Origin: Tolypothrix campylonemoides VB511288 | GTDB lineage: Bacteria; Cyanobacteriota; Cyanobacteriia; Cyanobacteriales; Nostocaceae | Assembly (NCBI GenBank): GCA_000828075.3 | Contig: JXCB02000033.1 | Location: 86,320 to 150,319 of the forward strand | Direction: 5' to 3' | Length of the DNA stretch: 64,000 nucleotides | In this document: positions 19,301 through 26,400 of the stretch, in pieces | How positions within the stretch are numbered: position 1 is the stretch's first letter | Layout: each line of letters starts with the position of its first letter | Position numbers and translations under genes: made by a program | The notes under the pieces: model-generated | The model's database searches: none | The model's input: only the letters and a program-made list of their open reading frames with translations | What the model was told of the DNA's origin: nothing

Positions 19301-20016
19301 AGTTGGGTTTTTTCTCGCTCACCTTGCAACCACTGATGCTGCCAGATCGAATAGTCTGCGTATTGAATGGGCAGTTCTGAAAGCGGGGAAGATTTTTCAG
19401 CACAGAAAGTTTCGTACAGTACTGCTAATTCTTGGTTAAGCACTTGTATTGACCAGCCATCACAAACAATGTGGTGGATGACTAACAAAAGTAAATGTTC
19501 CTGTTCGCCTGTCTGCAATAACATCCCTCGCAGCAACGGACTTGATGCCAAGTCAAAAGGCTTTTGAGCAATTTCAGCAGTGAGATGCTCAACTTCAGTT
19601 TCCTGCAATGCTTGCGGTAAATTGCTCAAGTTCACCACTGGCAACTCTATAGTCACGGTTGGATGAATCACTTGGACTGGTTGCTCATCCAAAGTTTCAA
19701 AAGAGGTACGCAAAGATTCGTGGCGTCTGACAATTTCATTAAAACTTTTCTCTAAAGCTGCTAAATTTAGAATACCTTTTAAATGTATACACGCAAATTC
19801 GTTATAAACAGAACTTTGAGGTTCTAACTGTTGGAGAAACCATAGTCGCTGCTGGGCTGCGGACAGAGGAGCAGGGCTGTGCTGGGTACGGCGAGGAATA
19901 ACTATTTGTTGAGTATTCGGCTCATGCTCACCGCGTAAGCGCTTTTCTAAAATTGCTTGTTTAGCAGGTGAGAGCTTAGAACGTCGTTTAATAATATCAT
20001 CTGTTTTCCTATCCAT
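13324..20016 (-). CDS. NRPS, two modules C-A-T-C-A-T (Thr-like, Ser-like codes)
   Basis: A 2,230-residue bimodular NRPS. C1 (about 45-480) is LCL-like with HHIVCDGWS. A1 has specificity positions D-F-W-N-I-G-M-V-H(-K), a threonine code. T1 has LGGHSLIATRV. C2 has HHIVSDGWS. A2 reads D-V-W-H-I-S-L-V-D(-K), a serine-type code. T2 has LGGHSLLLLQIH. There is no methyltransferase, epimerisation, cyclisation or thioesterase domain. Two palindromic repeats are inserted in frame in module 2, one in C2 (16132-16173, residues SCGDATRWRSLSAG) and one in A2 (15024-15064, residues ASVGGATLTL). Both sit in loops away from the catalytic motifs. It follows the FkbH gene by 43 bp and precedes the PKS by 15 bp, so it is in the same operon. 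Confidence 0.94.
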   Translation of the reverse strand: MDRKTDDIIKRRSKLSPAKQAILEKRLRGEHEPNTQQIVIPRRTQHSPAPLSAAQQRLWFLQQLEPQSSVYNEFACIHLKGILNLAALEKSFNEIVRRHESLRTSFETLDEQPVQVIHPTVTIELPVVNLSNLPQALQETEVEHLTAEIAQKPFDLASSPLLRGMLLQTGEQEHLLLLVIHHIVCDGWSIQVLNQELAVLYETFCAEKSSPLSELPIQYADYSIWQHQWLQGEREKTQLSYWKQQLADAPTTLVLPTDRQRPPVQSFQGAASFFKLSPHLTGMLRSLSNQQGVTLFMTLLAAFQAQLYRYTSQEDICIGSPIANRNHAEIEGLIGFFVNTLVLRTDLSGNPSFLELLNQVREVCLGAYAHADLPFERLVGELHPERNLSHTPLFQVTFALQEDTKKDLVLPGLTLKWLQNYNKTAKFDLTLYVVDAKPELWGWWEYNTDLFDAATIDRMVGHFSNLLEGIVTHPDKRLSDLPLLADAERQTLLVNWNNTAINYPQHKCIHELFEAQVEKTPDAVAVVFEEEQLTYRELNVKANQLAHHLQALGVKPEVLVGICVERSLDLLIGLLAILKAGGAYVPLDPSYPQERLAFILQDAQISVLLTQHHLTENLGQHQTKVVCLDTDWESIVQQNSQNLINECTTDNLAYIIYTSGSTGLPKGVLVNHANVVRLLAATELWYNFNQHDVWTLFHSIAFDFSVWEIWGALLYGGKLVVVPYWLSRSPEDFYKLLLTQQVTVLNQTPSAFSQLIQAEQSLKTVNKLSLRLVIFGGEALQLESLRPWFERHGDQSPQLVNMYGITETTVHVTYRPLTMADLEVASGSVIGRPIPDLQVYLLDKYRQPVPIGVRGEMYVGGAGVTRGYLNRPELTAERFIPNPFSNKPNARLYKSGDLGRYLPNGDIEYLGRIDHQVKIRGFRIELGEIETLITQHPAVRETVVVVHSDSVDSKRLVAYVVPQIEQTLTIPELRDFLESKLPSYMVPAAFVILEALPLTPNGKVNRKALRAPDFIEVLPSFHIIAPSTPIENLLAGIWAEVLGIDKVGIYNNFFTLGGHSLIATRVISQIRQVFQVELPLRCLFEKPTIAGLAQEIEKATIAGLGLELPPIKPIARSQELPISFAQQRLWFLAQLEPNSPFYNIPGVVRLQGKLNVAALQQSFNEILRRHEALRTNFQAVEGQAIAVILQATPLVLPLLDLSELASNQQEDKVRQLALAEAQQPFDLKHDLLVRVKLLRLSQEEHVVLFTMHHIVSDGWSIGVVVRELATLYQAFCDQQLISCGDATRWRSLSAGLTPLDELPVQYVDFAAWQRQWLQGEVLQSQISYWRKHLEDAPKVLELPTDHPRPAIQTYRGATYSFELSLELSVALNKFSQQQGSTLFMTLLAAFQTLLWRYTSSEDIVVGSPIANRNRAEIEGLIGCFVNTLVLRTNLAGNPTFEELLTRVREVALGAYAHQDVPFELLVEELQPQRELSHTPLFQVMFVLQNAPMSALELPGLTLSSLAIDSGSAKFDLTLEMTETAQGLFGTLEYNTDLFEASTINRMARHLQSLLQEIVANPHRRLSELPLLTESEQRQLLVEWNNTQTEYPQEKCIHEWFEAQVERTPDAIAVVFVDSLLTYRELNARANQLAHYLRALGVKPEVLVGICVERASVGGATLTLSMVIGLLAILKAGGAYVPLDPGYPKERLAYMLEDSQPSVLLTQQHLLKNLPTHKAKVVCLDSNWEIIAQYSRENPVCHLSSDNLAYVIYTSGSTGKPKGAMNTHKGICNRLLWMQDTYQLTASDRVLQKTPFSFDVSVWEFFWPLITGARLVVAQPEGHRDPNYLVEVIIQQQITTIHFVPSMLQMFLEAENLETCNSLMRVIVSGEALPVQLQKRFFNRLNAQLHNLYGPTEAAVDVTFWECKNLCSTQKSSIYQKTVPIGHPIANIQIYLLDEYLNPVPVGVTGEVYIGGVGVGRGYLNRADLTAEKFIPNPFSDKPGARLYKTGDKARYLPNGEIEYIGRIDYQVKIRGFRIELSEIEAFISQHPAVRETIVVVHEDSVDSQRLVAYVVPHTEQTLIITELRSFLESKLPNYMIPATFVTLEALPLTPNGKLDRKALPAPDTARPELEAVYQLPQTEVEKTIADIWQEVLHVEDVGIHDNFFELGGHSLLLLQIHSKLREVFNRDLSVLDLFRYPTISSLTDYFNQATNQQPSSSITEIVTEKIADGKAQQRKRLQKMKSIENI
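15024..15064. repeat. Palindromic repeat inserted in frame in NRPS A2 domain
   Basis: Outer arms AGAGCG (15027-15032) and CGCTCT (15059-15064) enclose CTCC/GGAG arms. The segment adds about ten residues (ASVGGATLTL) between GICVER and MVIGLLAIL. In the other three A domains here, these flanks are separated only by SLD, SLDL or SIE. Confidence 0.75.
16132..16173. repeat. Palindromic repeat inserted in frame in NRPS C2 domain
   Basis: Perfect arms TCCTGCGGA (16132-16140) and TCCGCAGGA (16165-16173) surround a GCGTAGCG-type core. The 42-bp length keeps the frame and adds about 14 residues, with SCGDATRWRSLSAG visible, before the conserved LDELPVQYVDFAAWQ. The other C domains here have a short linker at this place. 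Confidence 0.8.
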
Positions 20017-20059
20017 AATATTATGCTTAAAATTTATCAGTATTGTATGACTAATTCAC

Positions 20060-21130
20060 TTAATCAATGGCTTGAAACTTTACGTATGAAGGTACAGGTT
20101 GAATTCGCGTTAAATCATTTTCAAATATAACTAAATCACCATTCTTATCAATCTCTTTAAAACCTGCAAATTTATAAGATATATACATCATTCTATTGCG
20201 ATTGTTTGGTACAAACTCTGCTAAAAGACGGACATTATTGCTTTGAGCCAGACTCATTATATGATTCAACATAATTGTCCCGACTCCCCTCGACATGACA
20301 CGACAAGACATGAGCAAAAGCTTGATTGTCCATAACTTTGGCTGGCATTCGATTAGAACTAACCCTATTTTGCCGTAGCTTCCATACTTATCTTCCAGAC
20401 TTGCAATCAGCAATTTATGGTTTTCTGATTGGCGAAAATGATTAAGTTCGTCATAGGAATAGGTATAACCAGTTGTATTCAATTGGTTGGTTCGTAGTGT
20501 TAATTCTTCTGCACGCTGCAAATCCTCTTCTTTTGCCAAGGATATAGTGAAATTCATATTGAGAGTAGCTAAGAATTCGTCTGTTGTTCCAACAAAGTCT
20601 TTCTCTGCATTCTGACGCTCTATATCACTAATATACATCAACCTTCTAATTCGTGAATCTTCCGTAACAAAACGGGGATTCATAACTGGCATATCTAAAA
20701 TATGCCCTATTTCATCAGCATTAAGACAAAGAATTTCTGGCAAGGAAAATTTTACTTCTTCTAGTTCAAACAATTGATCATCGATAAAAGCTATTGCATC
20801 AATACCAATATTGAGTAGTTTAGCAATTTCTTTTAGAGAAGCAGCCTTAGAATTCCAATTTATCTGTGGATATAAAAAATACTCTTTCAAACCAAATTCT
20901 TCTAGTTTAGCTATTGCTGTAACATGATCATTCTTACTAGCTATAGATTGTAGGATGCCACGATTATCTAAAGCAGGAATAACATTTACTATGTTTTCTC
21001 GTAGCGAAACTTTCTCATCTTCTAGCAAAACTCCGTGCCACAGGGTATTATCTAAATCCCAAACGACACATTTAATAACTTTTTTGTCTTTTGGTTTGCG
21101 ATTTACGGCTTGTTCTTTAGTGCTAGTCAT
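20060..21130 (-). CDS. FkbH-like HAD glyceryltransferase/phosphatase
   Basis: 356 residues with the HAD motif I DLDNTLW near residue 25, a downstream FIDDQ motif and a C-terminal half resembling the acyltransferase-like part of FkbH proteins. The family takes the glyceryl group from 1,3-bisphosphoglycerate, removes phosphate and loads it on a dedicated ACP. That is the first step toward methoxymalonyl- or hydroxymalonyl-ACP. The gene overlaps or abuts the acyl-CoA dehydrogenase gene (3 bp apart), and the cognate ACP and second dehydrogenase are next to it. Such enzymes are normally found with an O-methyltransferase; none is present here. Confidence 0.9.
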   Translation of the reverse strand: MTSTKEQAVNRKPKDKKVIKCVVWDLDNTLWHGVLLEDEKVSLRENIVNVIPALDNRGILQSIASKNDHVTAIAKLEEFGLKEYFLYPQINWNSKAASLKEIAKLLNIGIDAIAFIDDQLFELEEVKFSLPEILCLNADEIGHILDMPVMNPRFVTEDSRIRRLMYISDIERQNAEKDFVGTTDEFLATLNMNFTISLAKEEDLQRAEELTLRTNQLNTTGYTYSYDELNHFRQSENHKLLIASLEDKYGSYGKIGLVLIECQPKLWTIKLLLMSCRVMSRGVGTIMLNHIMSLAQSNNVRLLAEFVPNNRNRMMYISYKFAGFKEIDKNGDLVIFENDLTRIQPVPSYVKFQAID

Positions 21131-21133
21131 ATA

Positions 21134-22318
21134 TTAAATTCTCTCTGCTAATTTCTTTTCCATGACAGCAGGGGCAGTTGAAAAAAAATAATTCTGATAA
21201 CCTGACTCTGCAATAGTAATTTCTTGAATTTGAGTACTACCTTCAATGATTTCCATAATTTTAGAGTCTCGTAAATACCTTTCAACTGGGTACTCACTAC
21301 TACAGCCATTACCACCGTGAATTTGTACAGCATCATTTGCTATTTTAGTAGCTACTGTGGATGCAAAGTACTTAGCAATCGAAGTCTCTATAATTGAGTT
21401 TGGGTCGTTAATGTCTTTGAGATAACCAGCTTGATAACATAACAGTCTTGCTGCTTTCACGTTAGTTATCATCTGAGTCATCATTTGACGGATTAATTGA
21501 TGTTCTTTGAGATAAACACCAAACTGTTTTCGCTCATTTGTGTACTTGATACAAGCTTCTAGACAAGCTTGAGCAATACCTATACAGCCCCATGCTACGC
21601 TGTATCTACCATAATCAAGCGCAGAAGAAGCTACATAGGAAAACCCAAAACCCAACCTACCTACTAAATTTTCTAGAGGTACGTGACAGTTCTCAAATTG
21701 CAATTCCGCAACCATCGAAGCTTTGACACCTAAAATTCCAGAAATTGGTTTTACTAAGAGTCCTGGACTATTTTTTTCGACTAAGAAAGCAGTGGGTTTT
21801 CCTTCACATTTGGAAAATACCAAAAATATATCTGCAATTTGTCCATAAGTAATCCATTTCTTTTGTCCATTTAAGATATAAGCATCTCTAACAAGCGTTG
21901 CTGTTGTTTCTACACTTTTGGCGTCGCTACCTACATTCGGTTCGCTTAACGCAAAAGCGGCTGTTATTTCACCAGATGCTAACTTAGGAAGCCAATACTC
22001 TTTTTGAGACTTATTACCCCATTTACATAAAGCATGAGCAACCATGTTGTGAACTGTCAACAAACTCCGCACAGAAGAACATCCCCGTCCAATTTCTTCG
22101 TTGAGAATTCCATAGGTCATCATGTCCATTTCTTTACCGCCATATTTTTGGGGTAATATGGCACCGAGGAAGCCACGTTGAGCTATTTTTTTAATGAGTT
22201 CTGGCGGAGTAAATTCTTTCCTATCCCATTCCGCAGCATAAGGACATATTTCCTCATTCACAAAAGCTCTAAATTCAGCTTGAGCGCTTTTTTGTTGAGA
22301 AGACAGTTCTAGTTTCAT
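21134..22318 (-). CDS. Acyl-CoA/ACP dehydrogenase, FkbI-like
   Basis: 394 residues, the usual length of flavin acyl-CoA dehydrogenases. Family motifs include FALSEPNVGSDAKS, LNGQKKWITYG and the C-terminal QIHGGNGCSSEYPVERYLRD and EIIEGSTQIQ segments. In extender-unit cassettes this enzyme oxidises the hydroxyacyl-ACP made by FkbH and the hydroxyacyl dehydrogenase toward the malonyl oxidation level. It lies between the free ACP gene and the FkbH gene, all on the minus strand with short gaps. Confidence 0.9.
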   Translation of the reverse strand: MKLELSSQQKSAQAEFRAFVNEEICPYAAEWDRKEFTPPELIKKIAQRGFLGAILPQKYGGKEMDMMTYGILNEEIGRGCSSVRSLLTVHNMVAHALCKWGNKSQKEYWLPKLASGEITAAFALSEPNVGSDAKSVETTATLVRDAYILNGQKKWITYGQIADIFLVFSKCEGKPTAFLVEKNSPGLLVKPISGILGVKASMVAELQFENCHVPLENLVGRLGFGFSYVASSALDYGRYSVAWGCIGIAQACLEACIKYTNERKQFGVYLKEHQLIRQMMTQMITNVKAARLLCYQAGYLKDINDPNSIIETSIAKYFASTVATKIANDAVQIHGGNGCSSEYPVERYLRDSKIMEIIEGSTQIQEITIAESGYQNYFFSTAPAVMEKKLAERI

Positions 22319-22354
22319 AATACAACTTTGCCATATAAAATGGCATTTTCTATT

Positions 22355-22606
22355 TTATTTTTGCACTAGTATTGCAGTTTTACGTTCAATTAAATTGGCA
22401 ATAGAGTTTATCGTTCGGAAATTTTCAAACTCCAAGTCTTCGTTTTCAATGGTAATTTGAAACTCTTGTTCTACAAACAAAACAAGCTGCATGGCAAACA
22501 TAGAATTAACAAAACCTAGAGCAAATATGTCTTCATCTGACTGTAAGTCATGATTACCGAAAAATCGAGAAAGAAAGGCTTTGACTTTAGTTTTAACTTC
22601 GCTCAT
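22355..22606 (-). CDS. Free acyl carrier protein, FkbJ-like
   Basis: 83 residues. The phosphopantetheine serine is in GFVNSMFAMQLV, where the more common DSL is replaced by NSM, a pattern known from extender-unit ACPs. Acidic helices follow. It lies 15 bp from the 3-hydroxyacyl-CoA dehydrogenase gene and 36 bp from the acyl-CoA dehydrogenase gene, and is the likely carrier on which the glyceryl unit is oxidised. Confidence 0.9.
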   Translation of the reverse strand: MSEVKTKVKAFLSRFFGNHDLQSDEDIFALGFVNSMFAMQLVLFVEQEFQITIENEDLEFENFRTINSIANLIERKTAILVQK

Positions 22607-22621
22607 TTCTGGAAATCCTAT

Positions 22622-23476
22622 TTATTGATAAACGTAAAATCCTTTACCACTTTTCTTACCATGTAATCCTGCATCTACCATTTTTTTAAGTAAAGGACAT
22701 GGTCTGTACTTACTATCATTGAAATTTTCGTACAAAACTTCGATAGAAAATAAAATGGTATCTAGCCCAATCAAATCTGCTGTTTCTAAAGGTCCCATTT
22801 TGTGACCGAAGCAGGATTTAAAGATTTTGTCTACATCTTCTACAGTAGCGACTTGATCTTGCAACAGAAAAACAGCTTCGTTAATAGTTAACATCAGCAC
22901 GCGGTTAGAAACAAAACCCGGCGAATCATTGACAATGATACATTCTTTACCCATCTGAGTTAGCATTTTTTTTGCTATCTCAATTGTTTGCTCAGAAGTA
23001 TGATAACCGCGAATCACTTCCACCATCGGCTTCATTGGGACAGGATTCATAAAGTGCATACCGATAACTTTATCGGCACGCTTAGTGACTGAAGCAATGC
23101 GGGTAATAGGAATTGCTGATGTGTTAGCTGCGAATACGCTATCTGCTGGGCAAATAGAATCTAGCAGGGAATAGACCTGCTTTTTAATATCCCATTTTTC
23201 GGTGACATTTTCAACTACAAAATCTGCAGCTTCCAGAAGTTTATAGTTGGTAGAAAACTCAATTCTGCTGATGACGGTATTTGGAGTTTCTGTATTGTCA
23301 GTTTTCTTGAAAAAACTCTGAAAGCGAATATTATTCCTGATTTCTTGTTTGGCTTTATCCAGAATATCTTCGGAAATATCTACTAAAATTACTTGATGAT
23401 TTGTTTGAGCAAGGTTTTGTGCAACCCCTACTCCCATTACGCCTGCACCAACAACGCCCACTGTTTGAATGTTCAT
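22622..23476 (-). CDS. 3-hydroxyacyl-CoA dehydrogenase, FkbK-like
   Basis: 284 residues, the full length of the 3-hydroxybutyryl-CoA dehydrogenase family. It has an N-terminal Rossmann fold GVVGAGVMGVGVAQNLA and the family motifs ANTSAIPIT, GMHFMNPVPMKP and NDSPGFVSNRVLM. In methoxymalonyl and hydroxymalonyl pathways this enzyme oxidises the glyceryl-ACP hydroxyl. It starts 23 bp after the first PKS gene and leads the four-gene extender cassette. Confidence 0.92.
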   Translation of the reverse strand: MNIQTVGVVGAGVMGVGVAQNLAQTNHQVILVDISEDILDKAKQEIRNNIRFQSFFKKTDNTETPNTVISRIEFSTNYKLLEAADFVVENVTEKWDIKKQVYSLLDSICPADSVFAANTSAIPITRIASVTKRADKVIGMHFMNPVPMKPMVEVIRGYHTSEQTIEIAKKMLTQMGKECIIVNDSPGFVSNRVLMLTINEAVFLLQDQVATVEDVDKIFKSCFGHKMGPLETADLIGLDTILFSIEVLYENFNDSKYRPCPLLKKMVDAGLHGKKSGKGFYVYQ

Positions 23477-23499
23477 AATAACAACCCTCCCTTTACTAC

Positions 23500-26400
23500 C
23501 TAATCTTTAAAACTTGAAACAAGATTTTCTGCTTCATTTTCGGTTAATTCTTCCAATTCTCCTATCAGCATATCCTCAATCACCAAGGCTAATTCAGCTA
23601 CAGTTGGCGCTTCAAAAATATGGCGCGGGGATAGTTCGACCTGAAAATCTTGACGAAGCTGGGAAACCAGTTGGGTTGCTATTAAGGAGTGTCCACCCAA
23701 ATCAAAAAAGTTATCATCAATACCTACTTTTTCAATACCCAATAATTCCTGCCAGATATCAGCAATTTTACGCTCAACTGCATTGCTGGCTTCAACATAA
23801 ACAGTTTCTAAAATAGGTCTTGGATGCTTATCGGTAGATAAATTAGACTTACTTGATTCTTTATGAGAAATAAATGTTGCAAAACTATTCACCCGCTCAA
23901 TTATAGTTTGGAGACTTTGTGTAGATACAACTACTTGAGGTAGTTTTATGGACAGGATGCGGTTAAATGCATCTACACCTTCTGTAAAGGTGATGCCATA
24001 TTTTTCTCGCATCTTTTTAAACTTAGTTTGCAACCCAGGGATAGCTGACATCAATGAATCTGCCCAGTTATTTCCTTGCCACCAATCCCAGTTAATCGAG
24101 ACAGTAGGAATTTTCTGTTGGTAAAAATTGTAATGAGCAAACGCATCTAGAAAAGCATTAACTGCACAATAGTCTACTTGCCCTATACCACCTGTGATTG
24201 CAGTATTGGAGGAAAACAAGACAAAAAAGTCTAAATTTAAATCCTGCAAAACAGCATTTAACACAAGTGTGCCTTTCAGTTTAGGCTGAAAAACTTTTGC
24301 CGCTAATTCAGTAGTTTTGAGTTGAATTATACCTGCTCCTGGAGTTCCTGCTGCATGAATCACTCCATGAATCTCGCCAAAGCGATCGCCTACCCGATCA
24401 ATCACACTCTGCATTTGTTCGAGGTTAGCAACGTCTGCTGTCAAAACTAAAACCTCTGCACCCAATTCTTCTAAAAGCTTAACTTTTTTAATTTTTTTAC
24501 TTTGTAAATCCTCTTCGTCGTGGCTTGATAATAATTGCTCCCACTCGGCTTTTGGAGGTAATCCCGAGCGTCCAATCAGCACTAGTTTCGCTTGTACAGT
24601 CTTTGCTAAATGTTCTGCAATGACAAGTCCAACTTCCCCTAATCCACCTGTTATTAAATAAACACCTCCTTTTCGTAACTTGGTATTAGATACAGTTTGA
24701 TTTTCTATTGGTAATGGTTCAAAATATTGCACCCATCGTTGATTACCGCGATATGCAATAACTTGCTCAGATATTGTTGTAGTAATTTCTACCAAAAGAT
24801 TGTCTATGACCTGCTGCCATTGCTTAGTACCAGTTTGGGGAAGTGTAATGTCGATACTGCGGCAGGAGATATGGGAATATTCTTGAGGAATAACTTTACA
24901 TGCACCGAGGATCGTAGCTTTTTCGGGGCACAAATAGTCTTCATCTAGCAACTGTTGCATATTGTTAGAAACAACACTAATTTGCAACGAGTTGGTAATA
25001 TTTTGTTCTCCCAGTGCTTGCGTTAGAAAGAGTAAACTCCAGAAACTTATATCTTGAGCAGCCTCAAAATACTCAATTGGCGATGTTACATCATTATATG
25101 GTGTAATGTTCCACAAATGAGTAATTTTATTCGGAATTTTACCCAAATTGCGAATAGTTTTTAATAAAGCATCATAGTCATCTCTGCTTTGGGGATTAAT
25201 CGTATATTCCCAATCTCCAATTTGACAAAATTGCTCTCCAATTTTGATAGTTATAACATTTTGATGCTTGCCTTTGAGTTGTTCTACTATTTGGCTCCCA
25301 ACACCGCAAGAATCAATAAATACTAACCAGCAATGGTTTGGCTCTATTAATTTTTCTTGTGCAATACACACAAGAGGAGCAGAACGTTTCCAAGAAGGAA
25401 TGTTAAACCAGTTTGTGACATCAAGCTTTTCTTCTGACAATGCTTGATTAGTATGAGCATGACTTGCTTGTTCTTGTGGCTCTATCCAGTAGCGTTTACG
25501 TTCAAAAGGATATGTCGGTAAAGGAATACGATGACGGCGTTCGTGAGCATAAAATCCCGACCAATCTATTTGGGCTCCTGCTAACCAAAGCCGCCCTAAG
25601 ATATTGAGTAAGAAAGCTACATCTGAGTTTTGCTCCTTGGGATGACGTAAGGAAGGTAACACAACCTGTCCCGTCGCTTGATGAGAATGTGATTTGACAA
25701 AGGTACACAAGCTGCGTCCTGGTCCCACTTCTAGCAGGATGCGATTTGGCTCTTGCTGCAAGGCAGAAATGCCTGCTGCAAACTGTACCGTTTGCCGTAA
25801 ATGGCTCGCCCAGTAATTGGGATCCGTGACTTGCTCTGCTGTTATCCAAGTTCCTGTAACGTTGGAAATAAAGGGAATCTGAGGAGGATTTAGTTTGACT
25901 TTTTTCACTTCCTTGATGAATGGCTCAATGATCGGTTCCATCATCGCAGAATGAAAGCCATGGGAGGTATGCAGATGGCGACACTCTACACCTAATGCTG
26001 TGAGTTGTTGATAAATTGTATCTACAGCTTCATCGGTTCCTGAAACTACACACAAAGAAGGAGCATTGCTAGCGGCTAAAGATAAATTTTCATTTAGTAA
26101 AGTTTTAATCTCTGCTTCTGATTGGGAAACTGAAAGCATAGCACCGGCTGGAAGTTGCTGCATCAGTCGCCCACGGAGAGCAACCACAGCCAAAGCATCT
26201 TGCAAGGAAAAGACACCAGCAAGGCAAGCTGCTATATATTCGCCAATGCTATGACCAATCATTGCCTGGGGAGAAACGCCCCATGACATCCACAATTTAG
26301 CGAGAGCGTATTCTATCACAAACAATGCTGGCTGAGTGATGTCAGTTTGTTGCAGTTTCTCCGCTGCGGCTTCTGACTCTAAGTCCCCCGGATAAATGAG

